Part shown: piece after piece, positions 1 to 8,084 of the stretch
Layout of the letters: the number at the start of each line of letters is the position of its first letter
Position numbering within the stretch: the first letter of the stretch is position 1
Source of the DNA: Streptomyces griseus subsp. griseus
GTDB lineage: Bacteria > Actinomycetota > Actinomycetes > Streptomycetales > Streptomycetaceae
Assembly: GCF_000720255.1 (NCBI RefSeq)
Contig: NZ_JOJE01000020.1
Location: forward strand, 124,001 to 188,000
Direction of reading: 5' to 3'
Length of the DNA: 64,000 bases
The notes under the pieces: generated by a model
The model's database searches: none
Told to the model about the DNA's origin: nothing
Seen by the model: only the letters and a program-made list of their open reading frames with translations
Position numbers and translations under genes: made by a program

Positions 1-421
1 GCTCCAGCATCTTGAGCATGGCCGACAGCTTGTCGCTGCTGCCGGTGGCCTCGATGGTGACGGCCTCCGGGGAGACGTCGACCGTCTTGGCGCGGAACAG
101 CTGGACGATCTCGACGATCTGGGAGCGCGTCTCGTTGTCGGCGCGCACCTTCACCAGAACGAGTTCACGGTGAACGGCGGCGGACGGCTCCAGTTCGACG
201 ATCTTCAGCACTTCGACGAGCTTGTTGAGCTGCTTGGTGACCTGCTCCAGCGGCAGGGCGTCGACGCTCACCACGATAGTGATGCGGGAGATGTCGGGGT
301 GCTCGGTGACGCCCACGGCGAGCGAGTCGATGTTGAAGCCGCGGCGGGAGAACAGGGCGGCGATCCGGGCCAGGATGCCCGGCTTGTTCTCCACCAGGAC
401 GGAGAGCGTGTGCTTGGACAT
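1..421 (-). CDS. ilvN: Acetolactate synthase small (regulatory) subunit, partial
   Basis: Regulatory subunit of acetolactate synthase, which commits pyruvate to valine/leucine and 2-ketobutyrate to isoleucine. Reading leftward from the ATG at 421 the protein opens MSKHTLSVLVENKPG and runs straight into an ACT domain (about residues 4-80), the valine-sensing module of this family, followed by the start of the C-terminal domain. 140 codons are visible and the reading frame leaves the window, so the last few dozen residues (the family is about 160-175 aa) are missing. It lies 22 bp downstream of ilvB on the same strand, the usual ilvBN operon order, and so shares the ilvB attenuator. Identification is by sequence recognition and context. 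Confidence 0.95.
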   Translation of the reverse strand, partial: MSKHTLSVLVENKPGILARIAALFSRRGFNIDSLAVGVTEHPDISRITIVVSVDALPLEQVTKQLNKLVEVLKIVELEPSAAVHRELVLVKVRADNETRSQIVEIVQLFRAKTVDVSPEAVTIEATGSSDKLSAMLKMLE

Positions 422-443
422 GGTCTTTTTACGTCTCTCTCGC

Positions 444-2300
444 TCAGTCGTCTTCGTTGTCGCCGAAGTCGGGGCGGACGTCCCGGGCGGCCATGATCTC
501 GTCGTTGGAGGTGCCGGCGGCGACCATCGGCCACACCATCGCGTCCTCGTGGACGATGAAGTCGACGACGACCGGGCGGTCGTTGATCGAGTTCGCCTCC
601 TCGATGACCTTGTCGAGGTCTGCCGGGTCCTCGCAGCGGATCGAATAGCAGCCCATGGCCTCCGACAGCTTCACGAAGTCGGGGACGCGGGTGCCGGCGC
701 TGGGCTGCTTTCCGTCCGCCTCCGGGCCGGAGTGCAGCACGGTGTTGGAGTAGCGCTGGTTGTAGAACAGGGTCTGCCACTGACGGACCATCCCGAGGGC
801 GCCGTTGTTGATGATGGCGACCTTGATCGGGATGTTGTTCAGGGCGCAGGTGGTGAGCTCCTGATTCGTCATCTGGAAGCAGCCGTCGCCGTCGACGGCC
901 CAGACGGTCTGGCCGGGCGCGCCGGCCTTGGCGCCCATGGCGGCCGGGACGGCGTAGCCCATGGTTCCGGCGCCGCCGGAGTTCAGCCAGGTGGCGGGCT
1001 TCTCGTACTGGATGAAGTGGGCGGCCCACATCTGGTGCTGGCCGACACCCGCGGCGAAGATCGTGCCCTCGGGGGCGAGCTGTCCGATGCGCTCGATGAC
1101 CTGCTGCGGGGAGAGCGATCCGTCGGCGGGCTGGTCGTAGCCGAGCGGGTAGGTCTCGCGCCAGCGGTTGAGGTCCTTCCACCAGGCGGTGTAGTCGCCG
1201 GGGCCGCCCTCGCTGTGCTCCTTCTGCACCGCCTGGATCAGGTCGGCGACGACCTCGCGGGCGTCGCCGACGATCGGCACGTCCGCGGCGCGGTTCTTGC
1301 CGATCTCCGCCGGGTCGATGTCGGCGTGGACGATCTTGGCGAAGGGGGCGAAGCTGTCCAGCTTGCCGGTGACGCGGTCGTCGAAGCGGGCGCCGAGGGC
1401 CACGATCAGGTCGGCCTTCTGCAGGCCGGTGACGGCGGCGACCGATCCGTGCATGCCCGGCATGCCGAGGTGCTGGGGGTGGCTGTCGGGGAACGCTCCC
1501 AGCGCCATCAGGGTGGTGGTGACGGGGGCGCCGGTCAGCTCGGCGAGGACCTTCAGCTCGGCGGTGGCGCCGGCCTTCAGGACGCCGCCGCCGACGTAGA
1601 GGATCGGCCGCTTGGCGGCGGTGATCAGCTTGGCGGCCTCGCGGATCTGCTTGGCGTGCGGCTTGGTGACCGGGCGGTACCCGGGCAGGTCCAGGACCGG
1701 CGGCCAGGAGAAGGTGGTCTTCGTCTGGAGGATGTCCTTGGGGATGTCGACGAGGACCGGTCCGGGGCGGCCGGTGGAGGCGATGTGGAACGCCTGCGCG
1801 ATCACTCGGGGGATGTCCTCGGCCTTGGTGACCAGGAAGCTGTGCTTGGTGATCGGCATGGTGATGCCGACGATGTCCGCCTCTTGGAAGGCGTCCGTGC
1901 CGATCGACGAGGACACCACCTGGCCGGTGATCGCGACCAGCGGCACGGAGTCCATCTGCGCGTCGGCGATCGGGGTGACCAGGTTGGTCGCACCCGGTCC
2001 CGAGGTCGCCATGCAGACGCCGACCTTGCCGGTGGCCTGCGCGTAGCCGGTGGCCGCGTGGCCGGCGCCCTGCTCGTGGCGGACGAGGATGTGGCGCACC
2101 TTGGTGGAGTCCATCAGCGGGTCGTACGCCGGAAGGATCGTGCCGCCGGGAATGCCGAATACCGTGTCGGCGCCGACCTCCTCGAGAGAGCGGATGAGGG
2201 ACTGCGCACCCGTGACGTGCTCGATGGGAGCGGAGTGCTGTCCTCCGGATCGGGGCCGCGGCTGCGGATGGGCCCCGGTGGCCTGCTCGGTCATCGTCAT
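444..2300 (-). CDS. ilvB: Acetolactate synthase large (catalytic) subunit
   Basis: Thiamine-diphosphate enzyme of branched-chain amino acid synthesis, 618 aa. The N-terminal ThDP domain carries [12 protein letters not shown] and the catalytic glutamate in [11 protein letters not shown] (about residue 74); the middle domain is the FAD-binding type; the C-terminal domain shows the ThDP/Mg motif, [11 protein letters not shown] (about residue 468) followed by an Asn-Asn pair. An open frame extends upstream to 2399, but that part runs back through the attenuator terminator, so I take MTMTEQ at 2300, which has a GAGAAGAGA ribosome site directly before it; an ATG two codons later is possible. Cotranscribed with ilvN, which gives feedback control, while supply is controlled by the upstream leader. 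Confidence 0.97.
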   Translation of the reverse strand: MTMTEQATGAHPQPRPRSGGQHSAPIEHVTGAQSLIRSLEEVGADTVFGIPGGTILPAYDPLMDSTKVRHILVRHEQGAGHAATGYAQATGKVGVCMATSGPGATNLVTPIADAQMDSVPLVAITGQVVSSSIGTDAFQEADIVGITMPITKHSFLVTKAEDIPRVIAQAFHIASTGRPGPVLVDIPKDILQTKTTFSWPPVLDLPGYRPVTKPHAKQIREAAKLITAAKRPILYVGGGVLKAGATAELKVLAELTGAPVTTTLMALGAFPDSHPQHLGMPGMHGSVAAVTGLQKADLIVALGARFDDRVTGKLDSFAPFAKIVHADIDPAEIGKNRAADVPIVGDAREVVADLIQAVQKEHSEGGPGDYTAWWKDLNRWRETYPLGYDQPADGSLSPQQVIERIGQLAPEGTIFAAGVGQHQMWAAHFIQYEKPATWLNSGGAGTMGYAVPAAMGAKAGAPGQTVWAVDGDGCFQMTNQELTTCALNNIPIKVAIINNGALGMVRQWQTLFYNQRYSNTVLHSGPEADGKQPSAGTRVPDFVKLSEAMGCYSIRCEDPADLDKVIEEANSINDRPVVVDFIVHEDAMVWPMVAAGTSNDEIMAARDVRPDFGDNEDD

Positions 2301-2373
2301 TCTCTTCTCGATGCTGAGGTTTTTGCGACGTTCGTGCGGTGTACGACTCTTGTACGACTGGTGCGTGTGCAAC

Positions 2374-2460
2374 AAAAAACCCCTCGTGCCATAAGGCAAG
2401 CGAGGGGAGCGCGTCGGGAAGGGGCGCTGAGCGGTCGAAGCTCAGCGTCAGCCGACGCGC
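2374..2460 (-). promoter_or_regulatory. ilvB transcription attenuator (terminator plus upstream hairpins)
   Basis: Read on the minus strand, a GC-rich stem (arms 2401-2407 and 2380-2386, extended by GGCA/TGCC around an ATAA loop) is followed by six T residues (complement of 2374-2379), a textbook intrinsic terminator 73 bp before the ilvB start. Just upstream lies a larger stem, arms 2452-2460 and 2409-2417 (GCGCGTCGG/CCGACGCGC), enclosing a smaller hairpin, 2426-2432 with 2441-2447. The leader peptide described next ends inside the outer arm. This is the layout of ribosome-mediated attenuation. Which segment pairs to disrupt the terminator I could not settle by eye. Confidence 0.88.
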
Positions 2461-2489
2461 TGTCCAAGTACGAGAATTCGGGTGCGCAT
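2448..2489 (-). CDS. ilv leader peptide
   Basis: A 13-codon reading frame, MRTRILVLGQRVG, upstream of the attenuator and too short for ordinary gene finding. Four branched-chain residues in a row (Ile-Leu-Val-Leu) plus a later Val are what a ribosome-stalling sensor of Ile/Leu/Val supply should contain. Its stop codon (2448-2450) lies next to the loop of the first leader hairpin, so a translating ribosome would cover one arm. ilvB leaders of this type are known in Streptomyces and other actinomycetes. No strong ribosome site is obvious upstream, which lowers certainty slightly. Confidence 0.85.
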   Translation of the reverse strand: MRTRILVLGQRVG

Positions 2490-2522
2490 GGATCTGACCC
2501 TCTCCCCGGCGCACACCGACTG

Positions 2523-5500
2523 TCAAGTGGGTGGGACGGGAGTCTCATTATGTGGGCGCAACCCACTCCCGCCTCCGAGCACGGCGGGGACACCGCCCGC
2601 GAACACCGGTTCCGCCGGTCCGTTGGGCATCGGATAGTGGCCGGAGCCGAGTGCCCGGCGCAGCCGATACTCGTCCAACGGCCCGGAGAACGCCATGCCC
2701 TGCCCGTGGGTACAGCCCATCGCGCGCAGGGCGACGACCTGTTCGGGCAGATCGACACCGTCGGCCACGGACTGCAGCCCGAGGTCGTTGGCGATGCGCA
2801 GCAGCCCACTGGTGATCTTGTGCAACCGCGCGGACTCGACGACCCCCTCGACGAGACTGCGGTCGAGCCTCAGCACGTCCACGGGAAGTCGCCTCAGGGC
2901 CGTGATCGCGCCATGGCCGCTGCCGAACCCGTCGAGCGCGATCCGGACGCCGACCCGTGCGAGGGCGCTGAGCCTGCGCTCCAGCTCGTCCAGCGGGACC
3001 CGTGGGTCGGTGTCGGACAGCTCGATCATCAGCGACCCGGACGGCAGTCCGTGCCGGGTCAGCAGCGCCTCCACGGTGCCCAGGGGCATGGAGCGGTCGA
3101 GCAGGCGCCGGGCGCTCATCCGGACCGCGACCGGCACGTCGATGCCGTTCGCGGCGCGTTCGGCGGCCTGTTCGACGGCCTCCTTGAGCACCCAGCGGCC
3201 GAGCTCGGCGGTCTTGTCGCTGTCCTCCGCCACCCGCAGGAACTCGGCGGGTGTGAAGAGGACCCCCTGTGCGGAGCGCCAGCGGGCCTGGGCGGCGACC
3301 GATGTGATCCGGCCGTCCTCCAGGCACACCACGGGTTGGTGCAGCAGCGCGAACTCGCCGTCGTGCAGTGCGGCCCGCAGCCGCGTGGCCAGCTCCGCCT
3401 TCCGTACGACGTCCTGCTGCATCTGCGGCTTGTACAGCTCGACCCGGCCCTTGCCTCCCGCCTTGGCGCGGTACATGGCGAGGTCGGCGTTGCGCAGCAG
3501 TTCGCCCGCGCCCAGGCCGGGCTCGGCGAAGGCGACGCCGATGGAGGCGGCGACGCGGACGTCCTGGCCGTCGATGAGGTAGGGCTGGGAGAGCGTGAGC
3601 CTGAGGCGGTCGGCGAGCTCCAGGATGTGGCGCTCCCGTGCGGTGCGGTCGCGGGTGCCGTCGCCGATGATCAGTGCCGCGAACTCGTCGCCGCCGAGGC
3701 GGGACGCCGTGTCGCCGTGCCGGACCGATTCATGGAGCCGGCGGGCGGCGTGCACGAGCAGTTCGTCGCCGGCCTGGTGGCCGATCGTGTCGTTGACGGC
3801 CTTGAAGCCGTCGAGGTCGATGAAGAGGACGGCCGTGCCGCGCAGGATGGCTCCGCGGTCGGTGGCGCGGCGGCCCGAGACGGCCTGCTGGACGCGCTTG
3901 GTGAACAGGGCGCGGTTGGGCAGGTCGGTGAGCGGGTCGTGTTCGGCGTTGTGCTGCAGCTGTGCCTGCAGGCGCACGCGCTCGGTCACGTCCCGGCTGT
4001 TGAAGATGAGGCCGCCGTGGTGGCGGTTGACGGTGGACTCGACGTTCAGCCAGCCTCCCCCACCGCCGGACCGGAAGCGGCACTCGATGCGGGTGGTGGG
4101 TTCCTCGAGCGGATTGGCGGCGAGGAAGCGGCGCACCTCGTGCACCACGCAGCCCAGGTCCTCCGGGTGGATGAGGTTGGCCAGTTCGGTGCCGACGAGT
4201 TCCTCGGCGGGCCGGCCGTAGACCCCGGCGGCGGCCGGGGAGACGTACCGGAGGATGCCGTTGGGTGCGGCGATCATGATGACGTCGCTGGAACCCTGGA
4301 CCAGGGAGCGGAAGTGGTTCTCCTTCTGCGCCAGTTCCTGGGTGAGGGTGATGTTGTCGAGCAGCATGATGCCCTGGCGCATGACGAGGGCGAGGACGAC
4401 GGTGCCTCCGGTGAGCAGGACCACGCGGTCGACGCTGCGGCCGTTGAGGACGTTGTACAGGATGCCCAGGGTGCAGACCGCGGCGGCGAGGTAGGGCGTG
4501 AGGGCGGCCAGGGAACCGGTGATGGGCCGGGTGGCGGGATACCGGCTGTGGTCACCTCCCTGCGCGGGTACGTGGTGGTGGTGGCCGCCGGTGCGCCGGC
4601 CGGGAAGGTGCTCGTGCACCACGCGCGTGTGCCCGTCCGGGACGTGCCGCTCGGGGTGGTGCCGGACGGTGTGCTGCTGACCGTGCCGGGGCACGACCCA
4701 GGGGGCGTACGCCAGCAGCAGGGAGCCCGCGAACCAGCCCGCGTCGAGCAGCTGGCCCGAGCGGTAGCTGTGGTGCAGCAGCGGTGAGGTGAACAGGGCG
4801 TCGCACATCACGGTCAGGGCGAGGGCGCCGATCGCGGTGTTGACCGCGGAGCGGTTGACCGCCGAGCGCCGGAAGTGCAGCGCGAGCACCATGCTGACCA
4901 GGGCGATGTCGAGCAGCGGGTAGGCCAGTGACAGCGCGGCGTGGGAGACGCTGGAGCCTTCGGACTTGGCCGCCTGGGCGAGCGCCAGGCTCCACGACAG
5001 CGTGAGCAGCGAGCCGCCGATCAGCCATGCGTCCAGGCTCAGGCAGACCCAGCCGGCCTTGGTCACGGGCCGCTTGGCGAGCACGAGCAGGCCCACGATG
5101 GCGGGCGGTGCGAAGCACAGGAAGAACCCGTCGGCGTAGCTGGGGCTGGGCACGGGACGGCCGAGGACGACCTCGTACCACCCCCAGACCAGGTTGCCCA
5201 GGCAGGCCATCGCCGAAGAGAGCGAGAACAGCAGCCAAGCGGGTCGGAAGCGGACGCGGCGGGTGCGCGCGTAGAAGAAGCAGGACACCGCGGCGGTGCC
5301 CGCCGCGGCGCTCAGCCCGAAGTCGCCCATGATCAGCGCGACTTCGTCGGAGCCCCAGCCGAGGGCGGAACCGAAGGCGTATCCCGCGCACATCAGGGCC
5401 AGCACGAGTTGGCGGACCAGGCTCGCGCGGCCGCCGGGGGTCGACGGGCGAGTGAGCGGCTCCTTCGCCGGCGGCTGTGCCCGCGGCGCTCCGTCGAGCG

Positions 5501-5528
5501 TGGTCGTGGGAGACGGGGGCGAACTCAC
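2523..5528 (-). CDS. cdgC: Membrane GGDEF/EAL protein, CdgC-type diguanylate cyclase with degenerate EAL domain
   Basis: About 1001 aa. Start taken at GTG 5528 (VSSPPSPTTT) because GGAGGG lies just before it; the frame continues upstream only as Arg/Pro-rich shadow. Order of parts: a hydrophobic region of about ten membrane segments (residues 40-350) interrupted by a His-rich loop (about 280-330), a PAS domain (about 400-480), a GGDEF domain with intact RLGGDEF (about residue 612) and an RHGD inhibitory site nine residues before it, and an EAL-like domain to the C terminus. The EAL signature is AAQ, the catalytic DD pair is DG, and the lysine and last glutamate positions read LRLD and VADG, so phosphodiesterase activity is unlikely. 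Its place beside ilvB matches S. coelicolor cdgC, as I recall. Expected role: c-di-GMP synthesis in development. Confidence 0.88.
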   Translation of the reverse strand: MSSPPSPTTTLDGAPRAQPPAKEPLTRPSTPGGRASLVRQLVLALMCAGYAFGSALGWGSDEVALIMGDFGLSAAAGTAAVSCFFYARTRRVRFRPAWLLFSLSSAMACLGNLVWGWYEVVLGRPVPSPSYADGFFLCFAPPAIVGLLVLAKRPVTKAGWVCLSLDAWLIGGSLLTLSWSLALAQAAKSEGSSVSHAALSLAYPLLDIALVSMVLALHFRRSAVNRSAVNTAIGALALTVMCDALFTSPLLHHSYRSGQLLDAGWFAGSLLLAYAPWVVPRHGQQHTVRHHPERHVPDGHTRVVHEHLPGRRTGGHHHHVPAQGGDHSRYPATRPITGSLAALTPYLAAAVCTLGILYNVLNGRSVDRVVLLTGGTVVLALVMRQGIMLLDNITLTQELAQKENHFRSLVQGSSDVIMIAAPNGILRYVSPAAAGVYGRPAEELVGTELANLIHPEDLGCVVHEVRRFLAANPLEEPTTRIECRFRSGGGGGWLNVESTVNRHHGGLIFNSRDVTERVRLQAQLQHNAEHDPLTDLPNRALFTKRVQQAVSGRRATDRGAILRGTAVLFIDLDGFKAVNDTIGHQAGDELLVHAARRLHESVRHGDTASRLGGDEFAALIIGDGTRDRTARERHILELADRLRLTLSQPYLIDGQDVRVAASIGVAFAEPGLGAGELLRNADLAMYRAKAGGKGRVELYKPQMQQDVVRKAELATRLRAALHDGEFALLHQPVVCLEDGRITSVAAQARWRSAQGVLFTPAEFLRVAEDSDKTAELGRWVLKEAVEQAAERAANGIDVPVAVRMSARRLLDRSMPLGTVEALLTRHGLPSGSLMIELSDTDPRVPLDELERRLSALARVGVRIALDGFGSGHGAITALRRLPVDVLRLDRSLVEGVVESARLHKITSGLLRIANDLGLQSVADGVDLPEQVVALRAMGCTHGQGMAFSGPLDEYRLRRALGSGHYPMPNGPAEPVFAGGVPAVLGGGSGLRPHNETPVPPT

Positions 5529-5927
5529 CGGTCCCTCCCGGTCCGTGTCGCCCCCGCGCCCGGCGTGCCGCGTTGCGCCGGCGGGGCGGACCTGCGGCGA
5601 TGGGTGCGATCGGGGTGGTAGTGACTGTGGTGGCCGCTGTCGCTGTCGCTGCCTTGGCGGCCGCGCCTGCGCGCGGTCGGGTCGCAGGGTCGCCGTCGGC
5701 GGTCCCGCCGCGTCGGATCGTTCGCCCATGGGCCGTGCATCGCCCGTCGCCCCCCTCACAAGTCTGAAATGTCCGTCCCCGGCGCCGAAGGTACGCGGCG
5801 CAGCCCCTGTCGGGACGATACACCAGTATCGTCACTCAGGGACATAGTTCCTCTACGCTCCGTGACGATCAGCGGCGATGCGAGTACGGACCGCTTTCGC
5901 GGGATTGCGGAGGGTACTCGAACCGGG
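5529..5927. other. Non-coding gap between cdgC and the hydroxyacid dehydrogenase gene
   Basis: About 400 bp without a convincing gene. Open frames here are Arg/Pro-rich and lack domain character. It should hold the cdgC promoter and 5' leader as well as the end of the upstream gene's transcript. The only marked structure is a perfect 8-bp inverted repeat with a 4-nt loop at 5814-5833 (GACGATAC ACCA GTATCGTC), which could be a regulator site or a weak hairpin. Confidence 0.55.
5814..5833. promoter_or_regulatory. Inverted repeat upstream of cdgC
   Basis: GACGATAC-ACCA-GTATCGTC, perfect 8-bp arms about 290 bp before the cdgC start. It is AT-richer than its surroundings, which suits a protein-binding site better than a terminator. 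No regulator is assigned. Confidence 0.35.
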
Positions 5928-6878
5928 CTAGGCGCCGGTCGGGCCCGTCGTGAGGATCACGTTGCCGAGCGGCTCCCGGTTCACGAAACGGGTCAACTGA
6001 TCCACCAGCAGCCGCTTGGCGCGGGGCAGGAACGCGGACGTGGGGCCGCCCACGTGCGGGCTGATCAGCACGCCCGGCGCACGCCACAGGGGGTGTTCGC
6101 GGGGCAGCGGCTCGGGATCGGTGACGTCGAGCGCGGCGGTGATGCGGCCGCTGTCCAGTTCGGCGAGCAGGGCCTTGGTGTCGACGACGGGGCCGCGGGC
6201 CACGTTCACCAGGAGCGCCCCGTCCTTCATCCGGCCGAGGAAGTCGGCGTTGACCAGGTGCCGGGTGCTCTCCGTCAGGGGCGTCGAGAGGATCACCACG
6301 TCCGCCTCGGGGAGCAGGGCGGGCAGGTCGGTGAGCGGATGCACCGGACCGCGCGCCGTGGTGCGCTCGGAGCGCGCGACGCGCGCCACCCGCGCGACCT
6401 CGAACGGAACGAGCCGGTCCTCGATCGCCGCTCCGATCGATCCGTACCCCACGATCAGCACGTTCTTGTCGGCGAGGGCCGGCCGGAATCCGCCGAGCCA
6501 CTCCCCCCTGTCCTGCGCGCGCACGAAGCCGGGGACACCGCGCAGCGAAGCCAGGACGAGGGTGAGCGTGAGCTCGGCCGTGCTCGCCTCGTGCACTCCG
6601 CGCGCGTTGCACAGCCGCACGCCGGGAGACAGGTACCTCAGGGCGGGCTCGACGTGGTCGATGCCGGCGGAGAGCGTCTGGACCACCTGGAGGGAGCTCA
6701 TCCCGGCCAGCGGGCGCTGTCCGAGCTCGGGCGGCTTCATGTACGGGACGACGTAGAAGACGCAGTCGGCCGGGTCGGCGGGGAACTCCGGCTCGCCGTC
6801 CCAGAAGCGGTAGGCGGGTCCCTCGGGGAGTCCCTCGATCTGGTCCGGCGGGATGGGCAGCCACACGTCAGCAGTCAT
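5928..6878 (-). CDS. D-isomer-specific 2-hydroxyacid dehydrogenase family protein
   Basis: NAD(P)-dependent oxidoreductase of 316 aa that would interconvert a 2-keto acid and a D-2-hydroxy acid in the cytoplasm; substrate unknown. The Rossmann nucleotide motif is VLIVGYGSIGAAIEDRL (about residue 140). The catalytic region shows the family pattern: Arg in NVARGPVVDTKAL, then Asp/Glu in the DVTDPEPLP segment, and the His in LISPHVGGPT near residue 280. The start ATG at 6878 has no clear Shine-Dalgarno sequence, so the message may be leaderless or begin slightly further in. It is divergent from the aldo/keto reductase gene, with only 76 bp between starts. Confidence 0.88.
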   Translation of the reverse strand: MTADVWLPIPPDQIEGLPEGPAYRFWDGEPEFPADPADCVFYVVPYMKPPELGQRPLAGMSSLQVVQTLSAGIDHVEPALRYLSPGVRLCNARGVHEASTAELTLTLVLASLRGVPGFVRAQDRGEWLGGFRPALADKNVLIVGYGSIGAAIEDRLVPFEVARVARVARSERTTARGPVHPLTDLPALLPEADVVILSTPLTESTRHLVNADFLGRMKDGALLVNVARGPVVDTKALLAELDSGRITAALDVTDPEPLPREHPLWRAPGVLISPHVGGPTSAFLPRAKRLLVDQLTRFVNREPLGNVILTTGPTGA

Positions 6879-6954
6879 GCTCAGGAGGCTATGTCAGGTA
6901 CGCGCGAGCGCAGAGGTTAGGTTGGGGGGCCAGGAAAGGGAGGGTCACGACCAG

Positions 6955-7950
6955 GTGGAGCGCAGGACGATCGGCGCGGCGGCGCTCGCGGTGGGGGCCG
7001 TCGGACTCGGGTGCATGCCGATGAGCTGGGCGTACAGCGGGTCGCGGCAGCGGGGGGAGGAATCGCTGCGGGCCGTGCACCGGGCGCTCGATCTGGGCTC
7101 GACGCTGCTCGACACGGCCGACATGTACGGCCCGTTCACCAACGAGCTGCTGGTGGGGCGGGCGTTGAAGGAGCGGCGGCAGGACGCCTTCGTTTCGACG
7201 AAGGTCGGGCTTCTGGTGGGTGAGCAGCACATCGTGGCCAATGGCCGTCCCGGATATGTGCGACGGGCCTGCGACGCGTCGCTGCGGCGGCTCCAGACCG
7301 ACGTGATCGACCTCTACCAGCTGCACCGTGCCGATCCCGAGGTCCCGGTGGAGGAGACCTGGGGCGCGATGGCGGACCTGGTGCGGGCCGGGAAGGTGCG
7401 GGCGTTGGGGCTGTGCGCGGTGGGCGCGCGGGGTAGGAGGCGGTCCGGGGGGCTGCACGACGCGACGATCCGGCAGCTGAAGCGGGTGCAGCAGGTGTTC
7501 CCGGTGAGCGCGGTGGAGGCGGAGTTGTCGGTGTGGTCGCCGGAGGCGCTGGACACGCTGCTGCCGTGGTGCGCTTCCCGGGGGATCGGCTTCCTGGCGG
7601 CTATGCCGCTCGGCAACGGCTTCCTGACCGGCACGCTGAGGCCCGGCGAGGGCTTCGAACCCGACGACATGCGTGCCCGCCACCCCCGCTTCACCGCCGA
7701 GATGATGGCCGCCAACCAGCCGATCGTCGTCGGCCTGCGGCGCGTCGCCCGGCGCCACGGGGAGGGCGTCACCCCCGCCCAGGTGGCGCTCGCGTGGGTG
7801 CTGGCGCAGGGCCGCGACGTGGTGCCGGTACCGGGGACGAAACAGGAGCGCTGGGTGACGGAGAACGCGGCCGCGACGGCCCTGCGGCTCACCGAACGGG
7901 ACCTGGCGGAGGTGGCGGAGCTGCCCCGGGCGCTGGGGTCGTGGGACTGA
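6955..7950 (+). CDS. Aldo/keto reductase
   Basis: 331-aa (alpha/beta)8-barrel NADPH-dependent reductase. The start is GTG 6955 (VERRTIGAAALAVGAVGLGCMPMS), preceded by GGGAGGGTC; the frame stays open back to 6853 but that part overlaps the divergent gene. Family motifs: DTADMYGPFTNELLVGRAL (catalytic Asp and Tyr about residues 53-58), the lysine in VSTKVG (about 84), a DVIDLYQLHR strand with the catalytic His (about 123), and the cofactor end VVPVPGTKQERWVTENA. It resembles the plant-type auxin-induced/YajO group. Substrate cannot be told from sequence. A hairpin terminator follows. Confidence 0.92.
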   Translation: MERRTIGAAALAVGAVGLGCMPMSWAYSGSRQRGEESLRAVHRALDLGSTLLDTADMYGPFTNELLVGRALKERRQDAFVSTKVGLLVGEQHIVANGRPGYVRRACDASLRRLQTDVIDLYQLHRADPEVPVEETWGAMADLVRAGKVRALGLCAVGARGRRRSGGLHDATIRQLKRVQQVFPVSAVEAELSVWSPEALDTLLPWCASRGIGFLAAMPLGNGFLTGTLRPGEGFEPDDMRARHPRFTAEMMAANQPIVVGLRRVARRHGEGVTPAQVALAWVLAQGRDVVPVPGTKQERWVTENAAATALRLTERDLAEVAELPRALGSWD

Positions 7951-7976
7951 GGGGTGCGAGGTCCCTGCGGAAGCGG

Positions 7977-8000
7977 GGGTGACGGGTGCCGGCGTCACCC
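7977..8000 (+). terminator. Hairpin terminator after the aldo/keto reductase gene
   Basis: GGGTGACG (7977-7984) pairs with CGTCACCC (7993-8000) around an 8-nt loop, followed by the T-containing stretch GTTCTGCTT, 27 bp after the stop codon. Confidence 0.6.
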
Positions 8001-8084
8001 GTTCTGCTTGGGGTGGGCGTGATCGGGAACCCGGGACGCGCGAGGCGCGTATGACAGGAAGAACGGCCGTGTCGAAGGGGGACG

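Noticed and set aside
2301..2399. Upstream extension of ilvB from 2399
   Set aside because: It would translate the attenuator terminator and its product has no similarity to the IlvB N terminus; MTMTEQ at 2300 has a ribosome site.
222..4787. 1521-codon open frame on the plus strand across ilvB and cdgC
   Set aside because: It is antisense to two clear genes and its product is Gly/Asp/Val-rich without domains, typical of high-GC shadow frames.
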